DNA of 32,444 nucleotides, taken from positions 1-32,444 of the forward strand of contig CAZXRQ010000018.1 of the NCBI GenBank assembly GCA_964642795.1, written 5' to 3'. Both the position numbers and the translations under genes were made by a program. Below the pieces are notes generated by a model. It had not been told where the DNA came from. It did no database searches and worked only from the letters and a program-made list of their open reading frames with translations. This document shows positions 15,282-23,548 of this stretch, piece by piece. The stretch's first letter is position 1, and each line of letters begins with the position of its first letter. This DNA comes from JAVVVD01 sp964642795 (GTDB taxonomy: Bacteria; Bacillota; Clostridia; Christensenellales; CAG-138).

Positions 15282-15378
15282 GCAGTCAAAGATAAACGTG
15301 CCCGCGTTAAATTTGATATGTTTTCCTGCCATCCGGCGGGGAATATATAAATAATTATTTCTTTAGGAGGAACACAGA

Positions 15379-16659
15379 ATGAAGAAGATCATCGCGCTTA
15401 TCGTAGCAATGATGATGGTCCTCGCTATGGCGGCCGCTTGCGGCACCGAGCCCGCGGCGGATGAGACCGCGACCGAGGAGACCGCGGTGGAAGAAACCGC
15501 AACCGAGGAGACCGCTACCGAGGAGACTGCCGAGGAAACTCCGGCGATCAAGATCGGCGTTATCCTTGTTCACGATGAAAACTCCGGTTATGATATGGCG
15601 CACATCGAGGGCGTATGGGCTGCTCGTGACGCTTTGGGCCTGAGTGACGATCAAATCGTGTTCAAGTACAATATCGCCGAGGATGAGACCTGCTACGACA
15701 CCGCCGTTGACCTGGCTGAGCAGGGCTGCAACATCATCTTCTCCGACAGCTACAGCCATCAGTCCTACATGAAGCAGGCTGCCACCGAGTATCCTGACGT
15801 GACCTTTGTTGCCTGCACGGGCGATACCGCATGGGTAGACGGCTTGGCCAACTTTGCAAACATGTTCCCGCATACCTTTGAGTCCCGCTACGTGTCCGGC
15901 GTGGTCGCCGGCATGAAGCTCAAGGAGCTCATGGATGCAGGCACCGTTACGGATCCCCATGTGGGATATGTCGGCGCTTATCCCTATGCTGAAGTGGTTT
16001 CCGGCTACACCGGCTTCTTCCTTGGCATCCGTTCCATCGTTCCCGAAGCCTACATGGATGTGCAGTATACCAACTCCTGGTATGATCCCACCGCCGAGGC
16101 TGAGGCTGCCAACGCTCTGATAGCCCGCGGCTGCGCAATCATTGGCCAGCACGCTGACTCCACCGGCGCACCTATGGCTATCCAGGCTGCTTTGGATGCC
16201 GGCACCGTGGTTTATTCCGTTGGTTACAACATCGACATGCTGTCCGTAGCCCCCACCGCTGCACTGACCTCCGCGCAGAACAACTGGGGCGCTTTGTACA
16301 CCTATGTGCTGGGCGAGTTCATCGCGGGCAACGGCGTTCCCACCGATTATTCGGTAGGCTATTCTGACGGCGGCGTAATGATCTCCGCGCTGGGCGAGAG
16401 CTGCGCAGAAGGCACTGCTGATGCAGTAGCCGCTGCTGAAGCCGCTATTGCCGACGGTTCCCTCAACATATTTGACTGTGCCAACTTCACCGTTGGTGGC
16501 GAAGCCGTAACCACCTTCACCGCGCTCGACAGCGACGGCGACTGGGCCAATGATACCGGCGAAGCCATCACAAACGGCATCTTTGAAGAGTCCGTACTGC
16601 GCAGTGCGCCGTACTTCTCACTCCGCATCGATGGTATCACCGAACTGACCAACGAGTAA
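15379..16659 (+). CDS. BMP family ABC transporter substrate-binding lipoprotein (nucleoside-type)
   Basis: 426 aa. The signal peptide ends in a lipobox, MAAAC, with the lipidated Cys at residue 21. A Thr/Glu-rich linker of repeated EETA-type units (about 29-53) precedes the periplasmic-binding-protein fold (from KIGVILVHDENSGYD). The Bmp/Med (PnrA-like) family binds purine or other nucleosides at the outer membrane leaflet. Downstream are the matching ATPase and two permeases, as in B. subtilis NupNOPQ-type systems. An AGGAGGAA site precedes the ATG. Codon use is biased (almost all Ile as ATC/ATT), as expected for a very highly expressed gene. A terminator-like hairpin separates it from the ATPase gene, which fits higher expression of the binding protein. 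Confidence 0.9.
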   Translation: MKKIIALIVAMMMVLAMAAACGTEPAADETATEETAVEETATEETATEETAEETPAIKIGVILVHDENSGYDMAHIEGVWAARDALGLSDDQIVFKYNIAEDETCYDTAVDLAEQGCNIIFSDSYSHQSYMKQAATEYPDVTFVACTGDTAWVDGLANFANMFPHTFESRYVSGVVAGMKLKELMDAGTVTDPHVGYVGAYPYAEVVSGYTGFFLGIRSIVPEAYMDVQYTNSWYDPTAEAEAANALIARGCAIIGQHADSTGAPMAIQAALDAGTVVYSVGYNIDMLSVAPTAALTSAQNNWGALYTYVLGEFIAGNGVPTDYSVGYSDGGVMISALGESCAEGTADAVAAAEAAIADGSLNIFDCANFTVGGEAVTTFTALDSDGDWANDTGEAITNGIFEESVLRSAPYFSLRIDGITELTNE

Positions 16660-16670
16660 TATTCCTGCTT

Positions 16671-16706
16671 GCGGGAGAAGCGGCTTGCTGCTTCTCCCGC
16701 GCTGTT
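16671..16706 (+). terminator. Hairpin between the BMP lipoprotein and ABC ATPase genes
   Basis: Perfect 11-base arms 16671-16681 and 16690-16700 with an 8-base loop, then GCTGTTTTAC. It lies directly after the BMP stop codon. It is probably a partial terminator or 3'-end stabiliser that allows excess binding protein over transporter. Its short T run suggests leakiness. Confidence 0.75.
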
Positions 16707-16819
16707 TTACTTTAAATTGTCCGAAACTTGTTCGGCTTGCCGAAATTCGTTCGGAACTACTGTGCGCTTGCGCATAACCCTTTATAAACACATCAGCAAC
16801 AATAGAAAGGACAACCGTT

Positions 16820-18355
16820 TTGGAAACTTCAAAAGCTGTCCAAATGGTCAACATAACCAAGACATTCGGCGAGGTAGTAGCCAACAACCGTGTCAGCCTG
16901 GATATCAACAGGGGCGAGATACTCTCCCTGCTGGGTGAGAACGGCTCCGGCAAGACCACGCTTATGAATATGCTGTCGGGTATATATCTGCCGGACAGCG
17001 GTACGATTTATGTTGACGGTCGCAAGGTGACCATTGCCGCGCCGAGAGATGCATACGAGCTGGGAATAGGCATGATACACCAGCATTTCAAACTGGTGGA
17101 CGTGCTTACCGCCGCCGAAAACATCGCCCTTGGGCTTAATGAGCGCAGGCTCGTGGATCTCAAGAGCGTTCGCGCCAAGGTCAAGGATATATGCGACCGC
17201 TATGGATTTGTAGTGGAACCTGACAAGAAGATATACGACATGTCGGTGTCCGAAAAGCAAACACTGGAAATAGTAAAAGTATTGTACCGCGGTGCGGAGA
17301 TACTTATATTGGACGAACCTACCGCCGTGCTTACTCCTCAGGAGACGGATAAGCTGTTCGCAGTGATGCGCAACATGAAGGAGGACGGCAAGTCGATAGT
17401 AATCATAACCCATAAGCTGCACGAGGTCATGGAGATATCCGACCGCGTGGCAGTGCTCAGAAAAGGCGAATACATAGGCGATATCGCCACCTGCGATACC
17501 GACCCCCAGCAGCTTACCGATATGATGGTGGGGCGTGCGGTGGCCCTGAACATAGATCGTGAGGAGCCGGAAACCCGGCGCGAATGTCTGCAGGTAAGCA
17601 ACCTTACCGTGGTGGATGCCGACGGCATCAAAAAGCTTGACAACGTATCGTTTACCGCATACGGCGGCGAGATACTGGGCATAGCCGGCATATCCGGCAG
17701 CGGCCAGCGCGAGCTGTTGGAGGCGGTATCGGGCTTGCAGGAGCTTTCGAGTGGCGCTTCGATCAAGTTTACTCCCGTAGACGGCGACACTGTGGAGCTT
17801 GCGGGCAAAAACCCGATGGAGATATACAACATGGGCGTGGGGCTTGCTTTCGTGCCTGAGGATCGTTTCGGTATGGGACTGGTCGGCAGTATGGATTTAC
17901 CGGATAATATGATGCTCAGAAGCTACAAAAAAGGGCGGGGCGCTTTTACCGATAGAAAAACGCCCAAGCAGCTTGCCGCTACCGTAGTAAAAGAGCTGGA
18001 AGTGGTAACGCCCAACCTTTCCATACCGCTGCGCAGGCTCTCCGGCGGCAATGTGCAAAAGGTGCTCGTTGGCCGCGAGATAAGCGCGGAGCCGTCCCTG
18101 CTTATGACGGCGTACGCCGTACGCGGGCTGGACATAAATACATCATACACGATATATCACCTGCTCAACGAGCAAAAGGCAAGGGGTGCGGCGGTAATAT
18201 ATGTTGGCGAGGATCTTGACGTGCTGCTTGAGCTGTGCGACCGCATACTGGTGCTTTGTGCCGGCAAGGTCTCGGGCATCGCGGACGGACGCACCATCAA
18301 AAAGGAAGAGGTAGGCCTGATGATGACGCACCTCGGCAAGGAGGACAGAACATGA
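16820..18355 (+). CDS. Nucleoside ABC transporter ATP-binding protein, two ABC domains
   Basis: 511 aa with two tandem ABC domains, as in NupO/YufO and RbsA/MglA-type ATPases. Domain 1 (about 8-235) has Walker A GENGSGKTT, the degenerate signature MSVSEKQTLEI and Walker B ILILDEPTAVLTP. Domain 2 (about 260-505) has a degenerate Walker A, GISGSGQRE, signature LSGGNVQKVLV, and a Walker B region reading LLMTAYAVRGLD without DEP. A degenerate second site is common in this family. The start is TTG 16820, with a GAAAGGA site 8 bases upstream; the next in-frame ATG (16844) has no such site. It overlaps the first permease gene by 4 bases. Confidence 0.9.
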   Translation: METSKAVQMVNITKTFGEVVANNRVSLDINRGEILSLLGENGSGKTTLMNMLSGIYLPDSGTIYVDGRKVTIAAPRDAYELGIGMIHQHFKLVDVLTAAENIALGLNERRLVDLKSVRAKVKDICDRYGFVVEPDKKIYDMSVSEKQTLEIVKVLYRGAEILILDEPTAVLTPQETDKLFAVMRNMKEDGKSIVIITHKLHEVMEISDRVAVLRKGEYIGDIATCDTDPQQLTDMMVGRAVALNIDREEPETRRECLQVSNLTVVDADGIKKLDNVSFTAYGGEILGIAGISGSGQRELLEAVSGLQELSSGASIKFTPVDGDTVELAGKNPMEIYNMGVGLAFVPEDRFGMGLVGSMDLPDNMMLRSYKKGRGAFTDRKTPKQLAATVVKELEVVTPNLSIPLRRLSGGNVQKVLVGREISAEPSLLMTAYAVRGLDINTSYTIYHLLNEQKARGAAVIYVGEDLDVLLELCDRILVLCAGKVSGIADGRTIKKEEVGLMMTHLGKEDRT

Positions 18356-19458
18356 CAAAGCAAAAACGCGAGCCTTTGATACGAATATCCAAGCGTGGCA
18401 TGATGCCGCTGTGGCAAAGCCTTGGAGTAAGACTCATCGGGCTTGTGCTTGCGCTGCTGGTATGCGGCATAGTGATATATGCTATCGTAAAGCTCAATCC
18501 GCTCAAGGTGTACGCTGCCATGTTCGAAGGCGCGTTCGGCACCAACAAGCGCCTGTGGGTCACGATACGCGATACGGTCATGCTGGCGTGCATAGCCATC
18601 GGACTGGCGCCTGCGTTTCGCATGAAGTTCTGGAACATCGGTGCGGAAGGGCAGATACTGGTGGGCGGCATAGCGGCCGCAGCCTGCATGATATACATCA
18701 AGACCGCGCTGCCCAACGTAGTGCTGCTGGTGGTAATGCTAATTGCAAGCATAGCGGCCGGCGCGATATGGGGCTTTGTGCCGGGCGTGTTCAAGGCGAA
18801 GTGGAACACCAACGAAACTCTGTTTACACTGATGATGAACTATGTGGCGATCCAGCTTACCGCGTTTTTTGTATCCAAATGGGAAAACCCGTTTGGCTCC
18901 AACTCGGTGGGCGTTATCAACTCGTCTACTCAGGCGGGCTGGTTCCCGCCGATATTCGGTCAGGCGTATACGCTTAACGTGATAATTGTACTGCTGGTGG
19001 CGCTGGGCATGTTTGCATATCTGAAATATAGCAAGCACGGCTACGAGATAGCCGTTGTGGGCGAAAGTGAAAACACCGCCCGCTACGCGGCGATAGACGT
19101 AAAAAAGGTTATAATGCGCACCATGGCGGTATCCGGCGCAATATGCGGCATCGCGGGATTTATCGCGGTATCGGGCGCAGGGCATACCATATCCACCAGC
19201 ACCGCCGGCGGCCGCGGCTTCACGGCGATAATAGTGGCGTGGCTGAGCAAATTCAACTCGTTCGTCATGCTGGGCTTCTCGCTGCTGCTGGTGTTCCTGG
19301 AAAAGGGCGCAATAGAGATAGCCTCGCGCTACAACCTTTCCAACCATGTGTCCAATATGCTCACGGGCATCATACTGTTCTTCATATTGGGCAGCGAGTT
19401 TTTCATCAACTATAAGGTCAACTTCCGGTCCGCCGGCCATAAGGAGGAGATAGCATGA
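18352..19458 (+). CDS. Nucleoside ABC transporter permease 1
   Basis: Integral membrane permease of 368 aa, the larger of the pair, with about eight to ten hydrophobic segments. The conserved BPD_transp_2 pattern is visible (LAPAFRMKFWNIGAEGQILVG, then GFTAIIVAWLSKFNS). It is equivalent to NupP/YufP in B. subtilis. The ATG overlaps the ATPase stop codon as ATGA and has an AAGGAGG site. The open frame continues upstream inside the ATPase gene, but those codons are not used. It forms a heterodimeric channel with the product of the next gene. Confidence 0.92.
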   Translation: MTKQKREPLIRISKRGMMPLWQSLGVRLIGLVLALLVCGIVIYAIVKLNPLKVYAAMFEGAFGTNKRLWVTIRDTVMLACIAIGLAPAFRMKFWNIGAEGQILVGGIAAAACMIYIKTALPNVVLLVVMLIASIAAGAIWGFVPGVFKAKWNTNETLFTLMMNYVAIQLTAFFVSKWENPFGSNSVGVINSSTQAGWFPPIFGQAYTLNVIIVLLVALGMFAYLKYSKHGYEIAVVGESENTARYAAIDVKKVIMRTMAVSGAICGIAGFIAVSGAGHTISTSTAGGRGFTAIIVAWLSKFNSFVMLGFSLLLVFLEKGAIEIASRYNLSNHVSNMLTGIILFFILGSEFFINYKVNFRSAGHKEEIA

Positions 19459-20438
19459 CGCAGTTTATTGCCCTTATGCAGGCGGCCGTGGTGTTCGGTA
19501 CGGTCATACTGTTTGGCGCTACGGGTGAAATACTTACCGAGAAATCCGGCAACCTCAACCTTGGCGTGCCGGGCATAATGTATCTTGGCGGTATTGCGGG
19601 ACTGATGGGCGTGTTCTTTTACGAGATGAATACACCCGATCCCATAGGCATAGTGTGCATATTGATAGCGATGGTTTGCAGCGTGACCGTGGCGATGGCA
19701 GGCGGACTTATATACAGCCTGCTCACCATAACCTTGCGTGCCAACCAAAACGTGACCGGCCTTACGCTTACGATATTCGCAGGCGGCTTTTCAAACTTTT
19801 TCGGCGGCTCGCTCAATAAGCTTGCAGGCGGCGTGGGGCAAATAAACGTCTCCGCCACAAGCGCGGCGTTCCGTGCCGTAGTGCCGGGGCTGCAAAATAT
19901 ACCGGTAGTGGGCAGCCTGCTGTTTTCCTACGGCTTCCTGGCTTATTTTGCAATACTGCTCGCGGTGTTTGTCAGCTGGTTTATTAACAAGACGAGCGTG
20001 GGCCTCAACCTGCGCGCCGTGGGCGAGAATCCCGCAACGGCGGACGCAGCAGGCATAAATGTTGCCAAATACAAATACCTTGCCACCTGTATCGGCGCAG
20101 GCATAAGCGGGCTGGGCGGGCTGTACTATGTTATGGACTATACCAAGGGCACATGGGATAGCGACGGCGGTATAGAGCGACTTGGCTGGCTGGCCGTGGC
20201 GCTGGTAATATTTGCAAGCTGGAAGCCAAAACGCGGAATATGGGGCGCCTATCTTTTCGGTATGCTGTCATGGCTGTATTTCTACATACCCGGCCTTTCC
20301 CGCAGCTCCATGGAACTGTTCAAAATGTTGCCGTATGCGGCGACGGTGCTTGTGCTGATAGCCGTATCCCTGCGCCGCAAGCGCGAGGATCAGCCGCCGG
20401 CAAGCCTGGGTCTGCCGTACTTCCGAGAAGAAAGATAA
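19455..20438 (+). CDS. Nucleoside ABC transporter permease 2
   Basis: Integral membrane permease of 327 aa with about eight hydrophobic segments. Family features are FGATGEILTEKSGNLNLGVPGIM near the start, LTLTIFAGG, and GLNLRAVGENPATADAAGINV in the coupling region. It is equivalent to NupQ/YufQ. The start at 19455 forms an ATGA overlap with permease 1 and has an AAGGAGG site. It is the last gene of the transporter unit and is followed by a strong terminator. Confidence 0.92.
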   Translation: MTQFIALMQAAVVFGTVILFGATGEILTEKSGNLNLGVPGIMYLGGIAGLMGVFFYEMNTPDPIGIVCILIAMVCSVTVAMAGGLIYSLLTITLRANQNVTGLTLTIFAGGFSNFFGGSLNKLAGGVGQINVSATSAAFRAVVPGLQNIPVVGSLLFSYGFLAYFAILLAVFVSWFINKTSVGLNLRAVGENPATADAAGINVAKYKYLATCIGAGISGLGGLYYVMDYTKGTWDSDGGIERLGWLAVALVIFASWKPKRGIWGAYLFGMLSWLYFYIPGLSRSSMELFKMLPYAATVLVLIAVSLRRKREDQPPASLGLPYFREER

Positions 20439-20452
20439 GCAACGCATTTTAC

Positions 20453-20492
20453 GCGCGAGGGCGGATCATGGTCTGCCCTCGCGCTGTTTTTT
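20453..20492 (+). terminator. Rho-independent terminator of the nucleoside transporter operon
   Basis: The 10-base GC-rich arms 20453-20462 and 20475-20484 are perfect complements and are followed by TGTTTTTT. It starts 14 bases after the permease 2 stop codon. Confidence 0.92.
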
Positions 20493-20566
20493 GATGGCAG
20501 AAGGCTGTTTTTCGCATTTTTAGGATGAAATATAAAATAGTTAGTGCGTTTTCAAGCCGGGTAGGA

Positions 20567-20572
20567 TATAAT
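20567..20572 (+). promoter_or_regulatory. Possible -10 box upstream of pnp
   Basis: TATAAT 39 bases before the pnp start, in an AT-rich spacer after the transporter terminator. No convincing -35 hexamer is found at 16-18 bases upstream, so this is tentative. Confidence 0.35.
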
Positions 20573-20610
20573 AAATCGATTGTGAAAAAATATGAAGAAG
20601 GAGCATGAAG

Positions 20611-22718
20611 ATGCAAGCAAGAAAATTCGAAACACAGGTAGCCGGCCGCACCATTTCGGTGGAAACCGGCAAGTATGCCGAGCAGGCGGGCGGCAGCGTG
20701 CTTATGCGCTGCGGCGACACGGCCGTGCTGGTATGCGCTACCGTAGCAAAGGCCCCCCGCGACGGCGTGGACTTTTTGCCTCTGTCGGTGGACTTTGAAG
20801 AGAAGATGTACTCGGTGGGCAAGATCCCCGGCGGCTTTATAAAGCGCGAGGGCAGGCCCAGCGAAAAGGCCGTATTGACCAGCCGCCTTATCGATAGGCC
20901 GCTGCGTCCGCTGTTTCCCAAGGGCTTCTATAACGATATACAGGTTATCGCCACCGTGCTCAGCGTGGAGNNNNNNNNNNTATACAGCCCGACATACTGG
21001 CCATGATAGGCTCCTCCGTGGCGCTGTCCATATCCGACGCGCCGTTTATGGGACCCACGGGCGCGGTAAGCGTAGGCTATGTTGACGGCGAATATGTCAT
21101 CAACCCGGATTCCGCACAGCGCGAAAAGAGCCGCCTTAGCCTTACGGTCGCCGGCACGCGCGACGCAGTGATGATGGTGGAAGCCGGCGCAAACGAGCTT
21201 ACCGAAGCAGAGATGCTCAAGGCCATTTTGCTTGCGCATGAGGAGATAAAAAAGATAGTCGCGTTCATCGACGGTATAGCCGCCGAGGCGGGCAAACCCA
21301 AGCGCGAGGTAGTGATACCCAAGCCGGATCCCGGCTTTGAGGATTTGGTGCGCACGTTTGCGGCGGACAAGGTGGAGTGGAGCCTTGACACGTTCGACCG
21401 CTACGAGCGCGAGACCAGGAGCCAGCAGGTAAAGACCGAGACCATCGAGCATTTTGCGGAGGATTTCCCGGAATCCGCAAAGGATATCGATTCCATACTC
21501 TATACCATGACCAAGGAGATAGTGCGCGATAAGATAATCAACCGCGGTATACGTCCCGACGGGCGCTCCTATGAGGACATACGTCCCATATGGTGCGAGG
21601 TAGGCGTACTGCCGCGTACGCACGGCTCCGGTGTATTTACCCGCGGGCAGACGCAGGTGCTTACCATAGCTACGCTGGGTGCTTTGGGCGACGGACAGAC
21701 CCTCGACGGCATCGGCGAGGAGGATTACAAGCGCTATATGCACCAGTACAACATGCCGCCCTATTCCGTAGGCGAGACCCGTATGATGCGCGGCCCCGGT
21801 CGCCGTGAGATAGGCCACGGCGCGCTGGCCGAGCGTGCGCTGATACCCATGCTGCCCTCCGAGGAGGAGTTCCCGTACGCAATGCGCCTCGTATCCGAGG
21901 TCATTAGCAGCAACGGCTCCACCTCGCAGGCCTCCATCTGTGCAAGCACGCTTGCGCTTATGGATGCGGGCGTACCCATCAAAAAGCCGGTCGCCGGCGT
22001 TGCGATGGGCCTTATCAAGGATGAGGCAAACGGCAATATCGCCGTTATGACGGATATACAGGGCCTTGAGGATTTCCTGGGCGATATGGACTTCAAGGTG
22101 GCCGGTACGCGCGACGGCATAACCGCCATACAGATGGATATAAAGATAAAGGGCATTGACGAGCAGGTGCTTACCCGTGCGCTGGAGCAGGCGCGCCGCG
22201 GTCGCCTGTTCATACTGGACAAGATGCTGGAGACGCTGCCCGAACCCCGTACACAGCTCTCTCCCTATGCGCCGCGTGTGCTGCAGTTCAGCATACATCC
22301 GGATAAGATCCGCGAGGTCATCGGCTCCGGCGGCAAGGTCATCAACAAGATCATCGCGGATACCGGCGTGAAGATAGACATCGAGGAGGACGGACGCGTA
22401 TTTATACTGTCCCCGGACGAGAGCGCATCCGCCGCCGCCAAGAAGATGATAGACGACATCGTGCGCGACATTCAGGTGGGCGACGTGATCCTGGGCAAGG
22501 TCGTAAACATACTGCCCATAGGCGCGCAGGTCGAGGTAAAGCCCGGAAAGAAGGGCCTTGTGCACATAAGTAAGCTGGCCAACCACCGCGTGGAAAAGGT
22601 GGAGGATGAGGTAAAGGTGGGCGAGGAGATACTCGTGCGCGTTATCGACATCAAGCCGGACGGCAAGATCGACCTTACCCGCAAGGGGCTGATACCGGAG
22701 ACTGGCGCGGATAAATAA
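20611..22718 (+). CDS. pnp: Polyribonucleotide nucleotidyltransferase (PNPase), interrupted by an assembly gap
   Basis: Phosphorolytic 3'-5' exoribonuclease of RNA decay, homotrimeric and cytoplasmic. Order: RNase PH domain 1 (from about residue 10), helical domain (about 240-310), RNase PH domain 2 (about 315-545), KH domain (IREVIGSGGKVINKI), S1 domain (GDVILGKVVNILPIGAQVEV) and almost no C-terminal tail. Catalytic-site segments TGERMMRGPGRREIGHGALAERAL-type and VAMGLI are intact. ATG 20611 is chosen over 20605 because the AAGGAG at 20598-20603 is 7 bases from the former and 1 from the latter. Ten N at 20971-20980 break the frame. Homology (SV-D/E-QD) suggests only 5 bases are missing, giving about 700 aa, which is normal. 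Confidence 0.95.
20971..20980. other. Assembly gap, 10 N, inside pnp
   Basis: Ten undetermined bases between the codons for LSVE and for IQPDILAMIG. The two sides are in different frames if the gap is counted as 10 bases, so its true length differs. Confidence 0.98.
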
Positions 22719-22745
22719 AACCGGCGAAAGCAAGTATACTCATTG

Positions 22746-22778
22746 GGAAACGGCATAAATACTGTGCCGTTTCCTTTT
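22746..22778 (+). terminator. Rho-independent terminator after pnp
   Basis: Perfect 10-base arms 22746-22755 and 22765-22774 (GGAAACGGCA and its complement) with a 9-base loop, followed by TTTT. It lies 27 bases after the pnp stop codon and before the YlxY-like gene. Confidence 0.8.
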
Positions 22779-22837
22779 CATATGCCGCAAGCGTCCCGAA
22801 TAACATATATAGATGCAAACGAAAAGGGGATGGCGGT

Positions 22838-23548
22838 ATGGCAAAAAAACGCGCCGGCTATATGATTGACCTGCTTCTTGCGCTGATACTCTGCGCGCTG
22901 TACTTTGTTACGTCCACAGCGGACGGATATGCTTCGGTGGCGCGCATGACCAGCGCGGCGGTATACCGCGGATATGCATCGGAGCGCGCTTCGCTGCAGT
23001 TTGCGGTAAGCTGGAATGCGAGGAATCTTGAAGGCATACTGGATGTGCTTAGAGCGCGGGGAGTACGCGCTACGTTCGCGGTGAGCGGAGAGTGGGCGCA
23101 GGAAAATCCGGATGTGCTGCTGCGCATCGTTTCTGACGGGCACGAGATAGCCACGATGGGCTGCGATGCGGACTTTGACGGCAGCGCGCTGGAGGTGACC
23201 GGGGATGTTGAGCGCTCTTTGGACATAATAGAGGGTATATGCTGCGCGCGTCCGGCGCTGTACTATTCCGGCTTGCGCGCAGAAAGACCCAGTACGCGGG
23301 CGGCGAGGCTGACGGGGCTGCTGCATGTAAAATGTACGATGGACGCGCTGTGCGCCCGGGGCGAGCCGGAGGATATAATAAACCGTGTATCGACCGGAGC
23401 GATAAAAGGTAGTATAATACTGTTGACGCCCACGGCTAACGCTTTGGAGGCGCTGGACGGGGTGATAGACGCATTATTGGCGAAAGGACTGTCGCCGGTG
23501 ACTACCGGCGAACTGATTACAAATGACGGAAACGGCACGGCTGGATAA
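22838..23548 (+). CDS. YlxY-like degenerate polysaccharide deacetylase, membrane-anchored
   Basis: 236 aa. Residues about 9-27 are a signal anchor. The rest follows the NodB-fold layout: LQFAVSWNARNLEGILDVLRARGVRATFAVSGEWAQENPDVL-type strand-helix order and GHEIATMG. Active deacetylases have TFDDG at the first strand and NHSxxH after GHEI. Here these are FAVSW and TMGCDAD, so the metal-binding Asp and His residues are missing and catalysis is unlikely. The position between pnp and an M16 peptidase is the same as ylxY in B. subtilis (pnpA-ylxY-mlpA), which supports the assignment. The start is ATG 22838, after an AGGGGATGGCGG region; it overlaps the next gene by 26 bases. Confidence 0.7.
   Translation: MAKKRAGYMIDLLLALILCALYFVTSTADGYASVARMTSAAVYRGYASERASLQFAVSWNARNLEGILDVLRARGVRATFAVSGEWAQENPDVLLRIVSDGHEIATMGCDADFDGSALEVTGDVERSLDIIEGICCARPALYYSGLRAERPSTRAARLTGLLHVKCTMDALCARGEPEDIINRVSTGAIKGSIILLTPTANALEALDGVIDALLAKGLSPVTTGELITNDGNGTAG

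Noticed and set aside
14178..15332. 384-codon open frame opposite thrC
   Set aside because: Shadow of the conserved threonine synthase frame, with no recognisable domain or start signal.
15282..15378. Separate consensus promoter or terminator between thrC and the BMP gene
   Set aside because: The spacer has AT-rich TATATAAA-like sequence and a good ribosome binding site, but no -35/-10 pair with acceptable spacing and no hairpin with a T run.
15355..16152. 265-codon open frame opposite the BMP lipoprotein gene
   Set aside because: Antisense to a conserved, codon-biased gene; its Gly/Leu-rich repeats only mirror the EETA linker on the other strand.
18235..18351. Upstream extension of permease 1 into the ATPase gene
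   Set aside because: The extra codons are only a shadow of the ATPase gene. ATG 18352 has a strong ribosome binding site, an ATGA overlap and a natural membrane-protein N-terminus.
16820..18355. Loss of function of the ABC ATPase because the second ABC domain has degenerate Walker motifs
   Set aside because: Degenerate second sites are normal in the RbsA/NupO-type double ATPases, and the first domain has an intact Walker A and B.
20928..22733. 601-codon open frame on the minus strand opposite pnp
   Set aside because: It is antisense to a clearly conserved pnp frame, runs through the N gap, starts at no ribosome binding site and has a composition typical of GC-rich shadow frames (Tyr/His/Arg/Leu-rich).
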